From contig CAJUFN010000003.1 in assembly GCA_910585545.1 (NCBI GenBank), forward strand, positions 196,562 to 214,477: DNA of 17,916 bases, given 5' to 3'. Of the stretch, positions 1 to 7,008 are shown one piece after another. The position numbers and the translations under genes are program-made. The stretch comes from an uncultured Lachnospiraceae bacterium (lineage in GTDB: Bacteria; Bacillota; Clostridia; Lachnospirales; Lachnospiraceae). The notes under the pieces were generated by a model. That model did no database searches and was not told the origin of the DNA. It worked only from the letters and a program-made list of their open reading frames with translations. Position 1 is the first letter of the stretch. Each line of letters begins with the position of its first letter.

Positions 1-2410
1 TATGCATATGCCCATCCGACATCATATAGTAATAGGTACTTCCAAACGACAGCCAACCTGTATGCATTTGATAATCCGGCGCTATAAAATAGTATCTCTT
101 TCCATCTATGGTTTGCCAGCCGGTTTGCCTTTTTCCATCTTTGGCGAAATAGTATTTCTTTCCTCCTATGGTCTGCCAGCCGGTTACTCTCACTCCATTA
201 CTATTCAGATAATAATAAGTACTTCCAAACGACAACCAGCCCGTATGCATATGCCCATCCGACATCATATAGTAATAGGTACTTCCAAACGACAGCCAGC
301 CCGTGTGCATATGTTGATCCGGCGCTATAAAATAGTACCTCTTTCCTCCTATGGTCTGCCAGCCTGACACTTTTACACCATTTTTGTAATAATATTTCTT
401 TCCGCCTTCTGTCTGCCAGCCTTCTTTTTTCACATCATCACGACGGACTCCGTTTTCATCAAAATAGTATTCTTTCCCGTCTATGTTTTGCCAGCCGGTT
501 ACTCTTACTCCATTACTATTCAGATAATAATAAGTACTTCCAAACGACAACCAGCCCGTATGCATATGCCCATCCGACATCATATAATAATAGGTACTTC
601 CAAACGACAACCAGCCCGTATGCATATGCCCATCTGACATCATATAATAATAGGTACTTCCAAACGACAGCCAGCCTGTATGCATATGTTGATCCGGCGC
701 TATAAAATAGTACCTCTTTCCTCCTATGGTCTGCCAGCCTGACACTTTTACACCATTTTTGTAATAATATTTCTTTCCGCCTTCTGTCTGCCAGCCTTCT
801 TTTTTCACATCATCACGACGGACTCCGTTTTCATCAAAATAGTATTCTTTCCCGTCTATGTTTTGCCAGCCGGTTACTCTTACTCCATTACTATTCAGAT
901 AATAATAAGTACTTCCAAACGATAACCAGCCCGTATGCATATGCCCATCTGACATCATGTAATAATAGGTACCTCCAAACGAAAGCCAACCTGTATGCAT
1001 ATGATAATCCGGCGCTATAAAATAATATCTCTTCCCTCCTATAGTCTTCCAACCTGATGCCTTTTCGCCATTCACATAATAATACTTCTGTCCACCTTCC
1101 GTTATCCACCCATTCTTATTACTACTCTCTTTCTTCAGTCCCAAAAACTTTGCAATTCCCGTCGCATCTGCAACACCTAATTTTTTCAAGCCCGCTTCTG
1201 TTTTCAGGAAATTCTCCGCATCAGAACTATTTGAAATAAAAGCATGCTCCACAATAATTCCCGGAATATTCTCTTCCTTACAAGAAATCTGAACAGAAAA
1301 ATAATCGGAAATACTTCCATCCGGATATCTTTCATTAAGCGTCGTATCTTTGCTATAAATTGGTCTTTTATCCAATCCCAGTTTCCCAAGCTCATCCCAG
1401 ATTGCAGTTGCTAATGCTTTTCCATCCGCTCCTACCTGCGGCTTCCAACTGCTGTTTGGATAAATCACTTCTGCTCCTTGGGCGCTTGAAGCCGTAGATG
1501 AGTTCAGATGAAAACTCACAAAAATACGCGCTCCTTGTTTCGCAGCTGCTTTTGCACGTCGGTCAATATCATCTCCGGAGCTTGTACTTTCCGGATAAGG
1601 ACAAGCAGCTCCCGTCCTTGTCATGTATATCCTGACTCCTTCATATTGTTCCAACTCTGCCTTACAATAATTTGCTATTTTTAGAGTCAGTACTTCCTCT
1701 CGCAAACCATTCGCAGAAGCACCCGAATGACTGCTGTCATGCCCCGGATCTAATGCCACTACGATTTCTGAAGCTCTGCTGTCTACAGATGCAGCACGCA
1801 TTTTAGCGCTTGAACCTTCCATCTCCCTTGAAACTTCCCTAAGCGCTTCTGAAATACCATCCTGCACCTCTGTCTCACCATTTTGATCAATCATCACCAC
1901 AGATGTTTCAAGTTCTTGTGTTTCCTGTGCATCTAACGGCTTCAACTCCTCAATTCCATCATAAGTTTCATTTACACCAAACTCTGCCGCTATTCCCAAA
2001 TCGGCTAATGAGAATGTCTGACTAGCGTCCGCTGTTTTTACATTCAATTCCGTAATTTTATATGTACCATTCTGATCCTCTGAGAATTCCTTTTCAAACA
2101 AATACAAATTCCCACTATGCTGTGTCGCTTCCCATTCTTCCGTTTCGCTTTCACCAATCAAATTAGCAGTAATACTCTCGATTTCTTCTGTTCCATCTCC
2201 CCATGAAACAACCATTTTCTGAGTCTTTGATGCTTCCAGATATGGACTTTCAATATAAACAAAATTTATCCTTTGCTCAATTTCAGATTCCATAGTCTGC
2301 GTTTCCGCCTGCATGTCCATCTCATTTTCCTGTGCCCGCACAGGAATCGCTGCGCACATAAGCATAAATGTCAGGCTTAATGCAATCCATCTCTTAAGTA
2401 TTCCCTTCAT
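1..2410 (-). CDS. Secreted N-acetylmuramoyl-L-alanine amidase with cell-wall-binding repeats (3' end outside window)
   Basis: Probable zinc amidase (Amidase_3 family) that cuts the bond between N-acetylmuramic acid and L-alanine in peptidoglycan. At least 803 codons are open and no stop occurs before the left edge. The start ATG at 2410 has AAGGAG a few bases upstream. Residues 1-26 form a signal peptide (basic start, hydrophobic core, likely cleavage after VRA). Residues about 27-210 are an acidic region I do not recognise. The catalytic domain spans about 215-405: LDPGHD gives zinc ligand His224, the GLREEVLTL stretch gives Glu238, SFHLN gives His301, and VEHAF gives the catalytic Glu388. 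From residue 434 on there are about 18 modules of 19-25 residues, each starting with Gly-Trp and carrying a YYY or YYF core, like choline/cell-wall-binding repeats. It lies 22 bp after the lipoprotein gene and is probably cotranscribed with it. The family call is firm; the cell-wall ligand and physiological role are unknown. Confidence 0.93.
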   Translation of the reverse strand, partial: MKGILKRWIALSLTFMLMCAAIPVRAQENEMDMQAETQTMESEIEQRINFVYIESPYLEASKTQKMVVSWGDGTEEIESITANLIGESETEEWEATQHSGNLYLFEKEFSEDQNGTYKITELNVKTADASQTFSLADLGIAAEFGVNETYDGIEELKPLDAQETQELETSVVMIDQNGETEVQDGISEALREVSREMEGSSAKMRAASVDSRASEIVVALDPGHDSSHSGASANGLREEVLTLKIANYCKAELEQYEGVRIYMTRTGAACPYPESTSSGDDIDRRAKAAAKQGARIFVSFHLNSSTASSAQGAEVIYPNSSWKPQVGADGKALATAIWDELGKLGLDKRPIYSKDTTLNERYPDGSISDYFSVQISCKEENIPGIIVEHAFISNSSDAENFLKTEAGLKKLGVADATGIAKFLGLKKESSNKNGWITEGGQKYYYVNGEKASGWKTIGGKRYYFIAPDYHMHTGWLSFGGTYYYMMSDGHMHTGWLSFGSTYYYLNSNGVRVTGWQNIDGKEYYFDENGVRRDDVKKEGWQTEGGKKYYYKNGVKVSGWQTIGGKRYYFIAPDQHMHTGWLSFGSTYYYMMSDGHMHTGWLSFGSTYYYMMSDGHMHTGWLSFGSTYYYLNSNGVRVTGWQNIDGKEYYFDENGVRRDDVKKEGWQTEGGKKYYYKNGVKVSGWQTIGGKRYYFIAPDQHMHTGWLSFGSTYYYMMSDGHMHTGWLSFGSTYYYLNSNGVRVTGWQTIGGKKYYFAKDGKRQTGWQTIDGKRYYFIAPDYQMHTGWLSFGSTYYYMMSDGHMH
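182..1111 (-). repeat. Tandem coding repeats with near-identical super-units in the amidase gene
   Basis: Within the amidase frame the DNA is built of 57-75 bp modules that group into super-units. Unit 0 (1111-797, 315 bp) is the most diverged. Unit 1 (796-422, 375 bp) and unit 2 (421-182, 240 bp before the order changes) are almost identical at the base level over roughly 210-620 versus 585-995, an offset of 375 bp. Each unit runs: GWQTEGG-type, GWQTIGGKRYYF-type ending HMHT, one or two copies of GWLSFGSTYYYMMSDGHMHT, then a GVRVT module, then a 25-residue module ending VKKE. In unit 1 the 20-residue HMHT module is itself doubled (541-660). Below 182 the modules continue in a different order to the window edge. 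Confidence 0.92.
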
Positions 2411-2432
2411 ACTCTTCTCCTTATTTTATTAT

Positions 2433-3017
2433 CTATTGTTTACCCATGTAACCATCCAGTACTGCATGTCCTGTTTCAAATACGTTTCCTTCTTCTGTGA
2501 TCTTTATTTTCTCGTAATGATAAGTATCCAGATAAGAATTCACAACACATTTCAGCACTTCCGTCTCTCCTGCTGTTCCCATTCCTCTGACATAATCTCC
2601 AAATGCCTTATTTACATCCAGATGAAGGCTTTTATCATCCTCATTCTGTTCGAAATTATTCACCTGGCACTCCTCTGTTACAACGCCTCTATTCTGCAGC
2701 TCCATCCAGATTGCAAGTCCATTTATGATTCCGCTCTCGATTTCTTCCGACATAACATTTCCTGTCTCCGGATCAACATAATAACAAATCAATTTCTGTG
2801 ATGTGGATTCTTTATCCGATGGCTTTGGAGCTTCTGCAGAATTCTCTTCGTCTTTATCCACAGCTTCCTTATCTGCATCCTGCTTATTCATATTCTCTTG
2901 TTCCACATCCTGATTAGTTCCGATATTCTCATTATCATTTCCCGCTTTGCTTCCACATGCGGCTGCTCCCACAACTAATCCTAAGATCAACCCCACTATT
3001 AACATTCGTTTCTTCAT
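2433..3017 (-). CDS. GerMN-domain lipoprotein
   Basis: A 194-residue predicted lipoprotein. Residues 1-20 are a lipoprotein signal with lipobox AAAC, so Cys21 would be lipidated and the protein anchored on the outer face of the membrane. Residues about 22-72 are a low-complexity acidic linker rich in Asn, Asp, Glu and Lys. Residues about 75-190 match the GerMN pattern known from spore germination protein GerM and related envelope lipoproteins: a LHLDVNKAF strand, then a Gly-rich turn, the helix EVLKCVVNSYLDTY, then IKITEEG. The start is well supported by AGGAGG just upstream of the ATG. It sits between the nucleotidyltransferase (33 bp upstream) and the amidase (22 bp downstream), which suggests an envelope role, perhaps helping the amidase. 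GerMN proteins also occur outside sporulation, so a germination role should not be assumed. Confidence 0.85.
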   Translation of the reverse strand: MKKRMLIVGLILGLVVGAAACGSKAGNDNENIGTNQDVEQENMNKQDADKEAVDKDEENSAEAPKPSDKESTSQKLICYYVDPETGNVMSEEIESGIINGLAIWMELQNRGVVTEECQVNNFEQNEDDKSLHLDVNKAFGDYVRGMGTAGETEVLKCVVNSYLDTYHYEKIKITEEGNVFETGHAVLDGYMGKQ

Positions 3018-3050
3018 TATTATACTCCTCCTATTTCATGTCATAATGCA

Positions 3051-3968
3051 TCATAAAAATAACTTCTCCGGATACACTCCCTTTTCTATCAGATTCCGTA
3101 TGGACTGTACCACATATTCTTTATCCTCTTGATACGTCACTCCAAACCATTGATCCTTAGATTCTAACACCTTAACCTGCGCGTTTTCCTCGCGAATCAA
3201 GTCTCCGATCACTTTTGGCAATAAATATTCTTTTTTTATTTCTTCCGGTTCTAAAGCCTCCAAAAATTCCCTGAATCCTTGCTCCAGCACACGGAAAAAT
3301 TCGGGATGAAGCCCCCACATATTCATGGATACCGGCGTATGAAGTGGAAGTGAATATTCCTGTCCATCTACGCTTCCTACTGCCGCTTCTCCCTTCTTTA
3401 GAATATCAAATGTCTCTTCAATATCCGTCAGCATATGGTTTTCATCTATCTTGCAGACCCCTCTTGTCACTGCTCCATGTTCGCTCAACGTATTCTCGAG
3501 AACAAATCCCACCATGCAAATATCCAAAGCATCTTTTGTGTTTTTGCCTGACAGATACTGATATGCTGCCTGATACGCTTCCTTTCCATAATAATCATCT
3601 GCATTGATTACAAGAAATGGTTCCTGCACAACATCCTTACAGCACAAAATTGCTTGTCCTGTTCCCCATGGTTTCTTTCTTTCTTCAAGTTTACCATGAA
3701 ATTGTGCCGGAATATCTGATAATTCCTGGTATGCATACTCCACTTCTACTACTTTTTCAATACGTTTCCCAATGATTTCCTTAAAATCTTTTTCCAAATC
3801 TCTTCTGATTACAAATACAACTTTATTGAAACCAGCCTCCAAGGCGTCGTAAATAGAATAATCCATGATTATTTCGCCATTTGGCCCTACCGGTGCAAGT
3901 TGCTTTATTCCGCCGCCAAACCTGCTGCCAAGTCCTGCCGCCATAATAACTAATGCAGTTTTGTTCAT
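3051..3968 (-). CDS. Sugar-phosphate nucleotidyltransferase family protein (NDP-sugar pyrophosphorylase-like)
   Basis: A 305-residue protein of the NTP_transferase fold, which transfers a nucleotide from an NTP to a sugar phosphate or a related phosphate. The N-terminal signature is clear: AAGLGSRFGGGIKQL at residues 10-24, with the Gly-rich loop, Arg16 and Lys22. A KPWGTGQAI motif at 99-107 fits the nucleobase loop, and INADDYYG at 121-128 supplies the metal-binding aspartates. The ATG at 3968 has AAGGAG about 8 bases upstream. It is the first gene after the promoter at 4018-4046, followed by the lipoprotein and amidase genes, so a cell-envelope precursor is a reasonable guess. The actual substrate (glucose-1-phosphate, another sugar or phosphocholine) cannot be told from sequence by eye. 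It differs from classical GalU in length and motif wording, so I give no gene symbol. Confidence 0.85.
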   Translation of the reverse strand: MNKTALVIMAAGLGSRFGGGIKQLAPVGPNGEIIMDYSIYDALEAGFNKVVFVIRRDLEKDFKEIIGKRIEKVVEVEYAYQELSDIPAQFHGKLEERKKPWGTGQAILCCKDVVQEPFLVINADDYYGKEAYQAAYQYLSGKNTKDALDICMVGFVLENTLSEHGAVTRGVCKIDENHMLTDIEETFDILKKGEAAVGSVDGQEYSLPLHTPVSMNMWGLHPEFFRVLEQGFREFLEALEPEEIKKEYLLPKVIGDLIREENAQVKVLESKDQWFGVTYQEDKEYVVQSIRNLIEKGVYPEKLFL

Positions 3969-4017
3969 TGTTTATCTCCTTGTATTACTGAATCCAAAGA
4001 TTTTCATAGTTCTTTAT

Positions 4018-4046
4018 ATTATAATATACCTTTGCTTTTTTGTCCA
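4018..4046 (-). promoter_or_regulatory. Sigma-A-type promoter of the nucleotidyltransferase-lipoprotein-amidase operon
   Basis: On the minus strand a TGGACA -35 (4046-4041) and a perfect TATAAT -10 (4023-4018) are separated by exactly 17 bp. It lies between the LytTR stop codon and the nucleotidyltransferase start, with the -35 only 4 bp past the LytTR stop. No terminator separates LytTR from this promoter, so read-through is possible. Confidence 0.75.
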
Positions 4047-4050
4047 CATT

Positions 4051-4401
4051 TTAGCAATGTCCTGCCATAAAATTCACTCTGAGTTCTTCTTTGATACGCC
4101 TACTGTTCTTCGCAGAAAATGTACAATAAATATCTTTTGTAAAATAGATTAACCTTTTATCCATATAAATTCTCCACACATGTTTTAGATTGATTAGTGT
4201 AGATGCTTTTACTTTATACAAATTCGCTCCCAGATTCCCTTCTAAATGTTTGATGTCCGCCCGAACTATTCCTTCACCTGTCTTATAAATCACTTTGCAA
4301 TAATGAGTTGATTTAATCTTTTCGATGTAATAAATATCTTCCACATATACTCTCTCATAAAACCTGTCTTCATCCTGCACAAATACATATTCTCTTTTCA
4401 T
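4051..4401 (-). CDS. Stand-alone LytTR-domain DNA-binding regulator
   Basis: A 116-residue protein that is almost entirely one LytTR domain, the DNA-binding domain of AgrA/LytR-type regulators. Matching features are the start VEDIYYIEKIKSTHYCKV (about 20-37), the middle IKHLEGNLGANLYKVKAS (about 50-67), the TLINLKHVWRI stretch and a C-terminal NSRRIKEEL helix. There is no receiver domain, membrane segment or ligand-binding domain, so its activity is not set by a histidine kinase in the usual way. The ATG at 4401 is preceded by a modest GAGGGA Shine-Dalgarno. It has its own likely promoter, follows the HPr terminator, and sits directly in front of the envelope operon, which makes that operon and itself the first candidate targets. 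The domain call is firm; targets and signal are unknown. Confidence 0.85.
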   Translation of the reverse strand: MKREYVFVQDEDRFYERVYVEDIYYIEKIKSTHYCKVIYKTGEGIVRADIKHLEGNLGANLYKVKASTLINLKHVWRIYMDKRLIYFTKDIYCTFSAKNSRRIKEELRVNFMAGHC

Positions 4402-4493
4402 AATGGATCCCTCTTCGCTATAGATTCCTTACATCGCATATGAATACAAGTAAACTATACTCTTTGAGTCCACCACACGAATCGAGTTGTCAT

Positions 4494-4522
4494 ATTTTAC
4501 CGATTTTTGTCGCAGATTGCAA
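4494..4522 (-). promoter_or_regulatory. Possible promoter of the LytTR gene
   Basis: TTGCAA (4522-4517) as -35 and TAAAAT (4499-4494) as -10, 17 bp apart on the minus strand, just downstream of the HPr terminator. The -35 matches consensus at four of six positions. This leaves a leader of roughly 90 bases before the LytTR start. I did not find a clear pair of LytTR-type direct repeats in the leader. Confidence 0.4.
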
Positions 4523-4544
4523 TTATATTGCACAAAATAGCCAA

Positions 4545-4574
4545 AGAGAGGAATCGGTTTCCCGATTCCTCTCT
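4545..4574 (-). terminator. Terminator of the cdaA-HPr operon
   Basis: A perfect 13-bp inverted repeat (4545-4557 pairing with 4562-4574, four-base loop) begins 6 bp after the HPr stop codon. On the minus strand the stem is followed by TTTGGCTATTTTGTG, a loose T-rich tail. The stem is strong and the position is right; the tail is weaker than a textbook one. Confidence 0.75.
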
Positions 4575-4579
4575 CTTGC

Positions 4580-4843
4580 TTATTCTCCCAAGCCGCTCTC
4601 TATAATATCTATCATACCTTTTAAAGCCTCTTCTTCGTCTTCCCCCTGACAGACTAATTCCAACTCATCCCCACATTTAATGCATGCCCCCAATACACTC
4701 AGCACACTTTTCGCATCTCCTGTAACATTTTTGAAATGAAATGTGATTCTACTTTTATATCTCACTGCTACTCTGCAGAAAAGACCCGCCGGTCTAAGAT
4801 GCAAACCGGTTGTATTTTTAATTATTACCTTTTTACTAACCAT
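4580..4843 (-). CDS. HPr-family phosphocarrier protein
   Basis: An 87-residue HPr-like protein, the phosphate shuttle between enzyme I and the sugar-specific EII components of the PTS. The active-site His15 lies in TGLHLRPAGLF (12-22), and Ser46, the target of HPr kinase in Firmicutes, lies in DAKSVLSVLGA (43-53). The presence of His15 argues against a Crh-type protein, which has Gln there. Oddities are Leu16 where Ala is the common residue (GLHARPA) and four cysteines (23, 54, 57, 65), unusual for HPr. It is the last gene of the cdaA operon, 21 bp after cdaR and just before a strong terminator; the ptsI gene is not adjacent. It may be the general HPr or a specialised paralogue, which cannot be decided from this window, so no symbol is given. 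Confidence 0.9.
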   Translation of the reverse strand: MVSKKVIIKNTTGLHLRPAGLFCRVAVRYKSRITFHFKNVTGDAKSVLSVLGACIKCGDELELVCQGEDEEEALKGMIDIIESGLGE

Positions 4844-4864
4844 ATTCTTGCCTCTTTTACTTTC

Positions 4865-6118
4865 CTATCTCTTTGTTACGATTACCGACAACTTAGCTTC
4901 CTCTGCCAATCGGCACTCTCCTATATTCTCTACATTGATCGGAAGCTCATAGCTTCCTTCTTTTGTGATGCCTTTCAAGTCAATAGACACCTTTCCATAT
5001 AACCTTTCCACAGTAAGCGCCTCCAGCTCTTCATCTTTCCCTGAAAACACAAGAGGAACGGACAAATTATCCCCAAAATCCAGAACAAATTCTTCCGGTG
5101 CATTCCTGTTCTCAATCGCATCAATCGCAATTTCAATCGTTTTGGTACTGGCCCTGTCTACCGAAATACTAATCACAATGTTTTTCGCATTCTCATCTAC
5201 CAGTTCAATTCCTTCCGGGAGATACGCCGTAATATCCACTGTCCTCTCTATTTTTCCCGCCACATCATTCTCTGTCAGTTCTCCTGCCGGTATAACGATT
5301 TCTCTTATCTGCGTTAAATCTTCTGCCTCACCCTGTATCTGAACCTTTTCCGGTTCATGAGTAATTCCCGAGAAAATATACCCTTCTGCCACACTAACCT
5401 CAGACATATCGATCCTTATCGGAACTGTTTTTGATTTCAACAATCGAATCTGTACTTTTATTCCGGATTTATCCGGCTTGATTGAAAGAAGAGACTGGTC
5501 AATTTCATTCTCTCCTCCATCATACAAAATAAGCTTCGCACTCAATTCCGAATCTTCACGCAAGCCGCTGATGTCTACTTGCGCAACCACCTTTTCAATT
5601 CTTCCCACCAATGATTTTGGGCCTGCAATTTCAACACTCTCCGAACTTGCTTTTAATTCACCAATCGCATTTTCATAGTCACTTTCACCGATGGTGGTCA
5701 CGGAAATCGGGAAACTTTTGCTTACGCTTTTTTCTCTTTCTATCTGTACATTATGCGGCGCCGCATATGCTTCCTTATACTTTCCTTCGTAGTTCGGTAT
5801 GGAAATACGAATCGGCACAAGTGTGTCTAGCGTCAGTTCCCGGATGTCCGCCGTTGCTACAATATCTTTCGCTTTGATATCATCCAAAACGGAACGCTCT
5901 GCACGCACAACTACGGTCACCACATTACTGTTATTTGTCGCATAAAAAGTATCACCCGTATTTGTGATCACTTCCTGATGTGTAATATTCACCTCTATAT
6001 TAGAATATGTTCCTGTCTGGACTGGATCATTGATATTCACCACAAAAATCCATAAAACTATCGCAAACAAAAGCGCCATCGCTTTAAGTGGGAAGTTCTC
6101 AATCATTTTTTCCTTCAT
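4865..6118 (-). CDS. cdaR: YbbR-domain membrane protein, regulator of the diadenylate cyclase
   Basis: A 417-residue CdaR/YbbR-family protein. One N-terminal membrane helix (about residues 12-32, containing LLFAIVLWIFVVNI) is followed by extracytoplasmic beta-rich YbbR repeats to the end; I judge about four from recurring patterns such as PIRIDMSEV and VEIAGP. Known CdaR proteins bind CdaA at the membrane and adjust its c-di-AMP output. I chose the ATG at 6118: it has AAGGAAG at a good distance, while an in-frame ATG nine codons earlier (6145) has no Shine-Dalgarno and would lengthen the overlap. With this start it overlaps the end of cdaA by 20 bp, implying translational coupling. HPr follows after 21 bp; no glmM follows, unlike in many Firmicutes. 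Confidence 0.92.
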   Translation of the reverse strand: MKEKMIENFPLKAMALLFAIVLWIFVVNINDPVQTGTYSNIEVNITHQEVITNTGDTFYATNNSNVVTVVVRAERSVLDDIKAKDIVATADIRELTLDTLVPIRISIPNYEGKYKEAYAAPHNVQIEREKSVSKSFPISVTTIGESDYENAIGELKASSESVEIAGPKSLVGRIEKVVAQVDISGLREDSELSAKLILYDGGENEIDQSLLSIKPDKSGIKVQIRLLKSKTVPIRIDMSEVSVAEGYIFSGITHEPEKVQIQGEAEDLTQIREIVIPAGELTENDVAGKIERTVDITAYLPEGIELVDENAKNIVISISVDRASTKTIEIAIDAIENRNAPEEFVLDFGDNLSVPLVFSGKDEELEALTVERLYGKVSIDLKGITKEGSYELPINVENIGECRLAEEAKLSVIVTKR

Positions 6119-6977
6119 GTTTTTGTCTTCCTTTCCATAAAGCAAACCGTTTTGTATCTACTATTTTATTCTGAATATAAATCAGGCGCTCTGTCAGATA
6201 TTCCGGTGTTATATCCCGTACAAGCTGACCGCCTAATGCTGCTGATACCTTTCCTGTTTCTTCCGATACTGCAATGATAAGCGCATCACTGACTTCACTC
6301 ATCCCGACCGCCGCACGATGTCTCGTTCCAAGTGCTTTACTCAGCTTCGTGTTATCAGATAACGGGAGGTAACAGGTTGCCGCTGCAATTCTATTCCCCC
6401 GAATGATTACCGCTCCGTCATGAAGCGGAGTATTGTGCTCGAAAATATTAATCAACAACTGACTAGAAACCATAGAATCCAGTTCAATACCTGTATGTTC
6501 ATATTCTGTGAGCATAATTGCCTGTTCTACTACAATCAATGCCCCCGTCTTCACTTTTCCCATTTCAAACGCTGCTGTTACAATTCCATCTATTGTCTCA
6601 TTGCTAAAACGTTCCTCATCCTTTGTCTGAGCAAACGGAACAATAGACGTAATAAAGTTATGTTCGCCTAACTTTTCCAACGCTCGTCTAAGTTCCGGCT
6701 GAAATACAACAACCCCCGCAATCGCCAGCACATTCACTGATTTCTCTGCCAGCCAGAGAATTGTCTGCATCTTAAAAATGGCGGCGACCAGAATAAAAAC
6801 AGCCAATGCAGTAATTCCTTTTAAAAGCATCCAGGCTTTCGTATTCTTAATCCAGACCATAATCCGGTATACAATATATGCGATAATAAGAATTTCAATA
6901 ATATCCGTTATATAAATATGCGGAATTGATATTTCCCAGCTGCTGTTTTCAAGCATCGCTTCTATTCGCTGCCACAT
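6099..6977 (-). CDS. cdaA: Diadenylate cyclase CdaA (c-di-AMP synthase)
   Basis: Makes the second messenger c-di-AMP from two ATP; the product controls potassium and osmolyte transport and cell-wall homeostasis in Firmicutes. The 292 residues show about three N-terminal membrane helices (roughly 22-43, 50-70 and 78-92), then the cytoplasmic DAC domain (about 95-270). The catalytic motifs are intact: Asp187-Gly188-Ala189 in LHDGAVII and Arg219-His220-Arg221 in GTRHRAA. Length and topology are typical of CdaA rather than DisA or CdaS. The ATG at 6977 has a strong GGGAGGTGA site. It lies 31 bp after a membrane-protein gene and overlaps cdaR by 20 bp, so complex partners are made together. Confidence 0.97.
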   Translation of the reverse strand: MWQRIEAMLENSSWEISIPHIYITDIIEILIIAYIVYRIMVWIKNTKAWMLLKGITALAVFILVAAIFKMQTILWLAEKSVNVLAIAGVVVFQPELRRALEKLGEHNFITSIVPFAQTKDEERFSNETIDGIVTAAFEMGKVKTGALIVVEQAIMLTEYEHTGIELDSMVSSQLLINIFEHNTPLHDGAVIIRGNRIAAATCYLPLSDNTKLSKALGTRHRAAVGMSEVSDALIIAVSEETGKVSAALGGQLVRDITPEYLTERLIYIQNKIVDTKRFALWKGRQKHEGKND

Positions 6978-7008
6978 TCTGTCACCTCCCTTTTCTTACC
7001 CTTTTTAA

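Noticed and set aside
1..1110. Regular repeats at the left end that look like a CRISPR or satellite array
   Set aside because: The repeats are multiples of three bases (57-75 bp), stay open in one minus-strand frame joined to the amidase domain, and encode aromatic wall-binding modules. There are no unique spacers of constant size.
2313..2801. 162-codon plus-strand open frame
   Set aside because: It is antisense to the lipoprotein gene and the start of the amidase gene, both of which have strong family motifs and ribosome sites. The plus-strand product is a low-complexity, Cys/Phe/Ile-rich string typical of a shadow frame.
4580..4843. Crh (catabolite-repression HPr) as the identity of the HPr-like gene
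   Set aside because: Crh has Gln in place of His15; here His15 is present, so phosphate transfer by enzyme I remains possible.
6119..6145. Longer cdaR start at 6145
   Set aside because: It has no Shine-Dalgarno and would extend the overlap with cdaA to 47 bp; the ATG at 6118 has AAGGAAG at good distance and begins at the conserved membrane-helix region.
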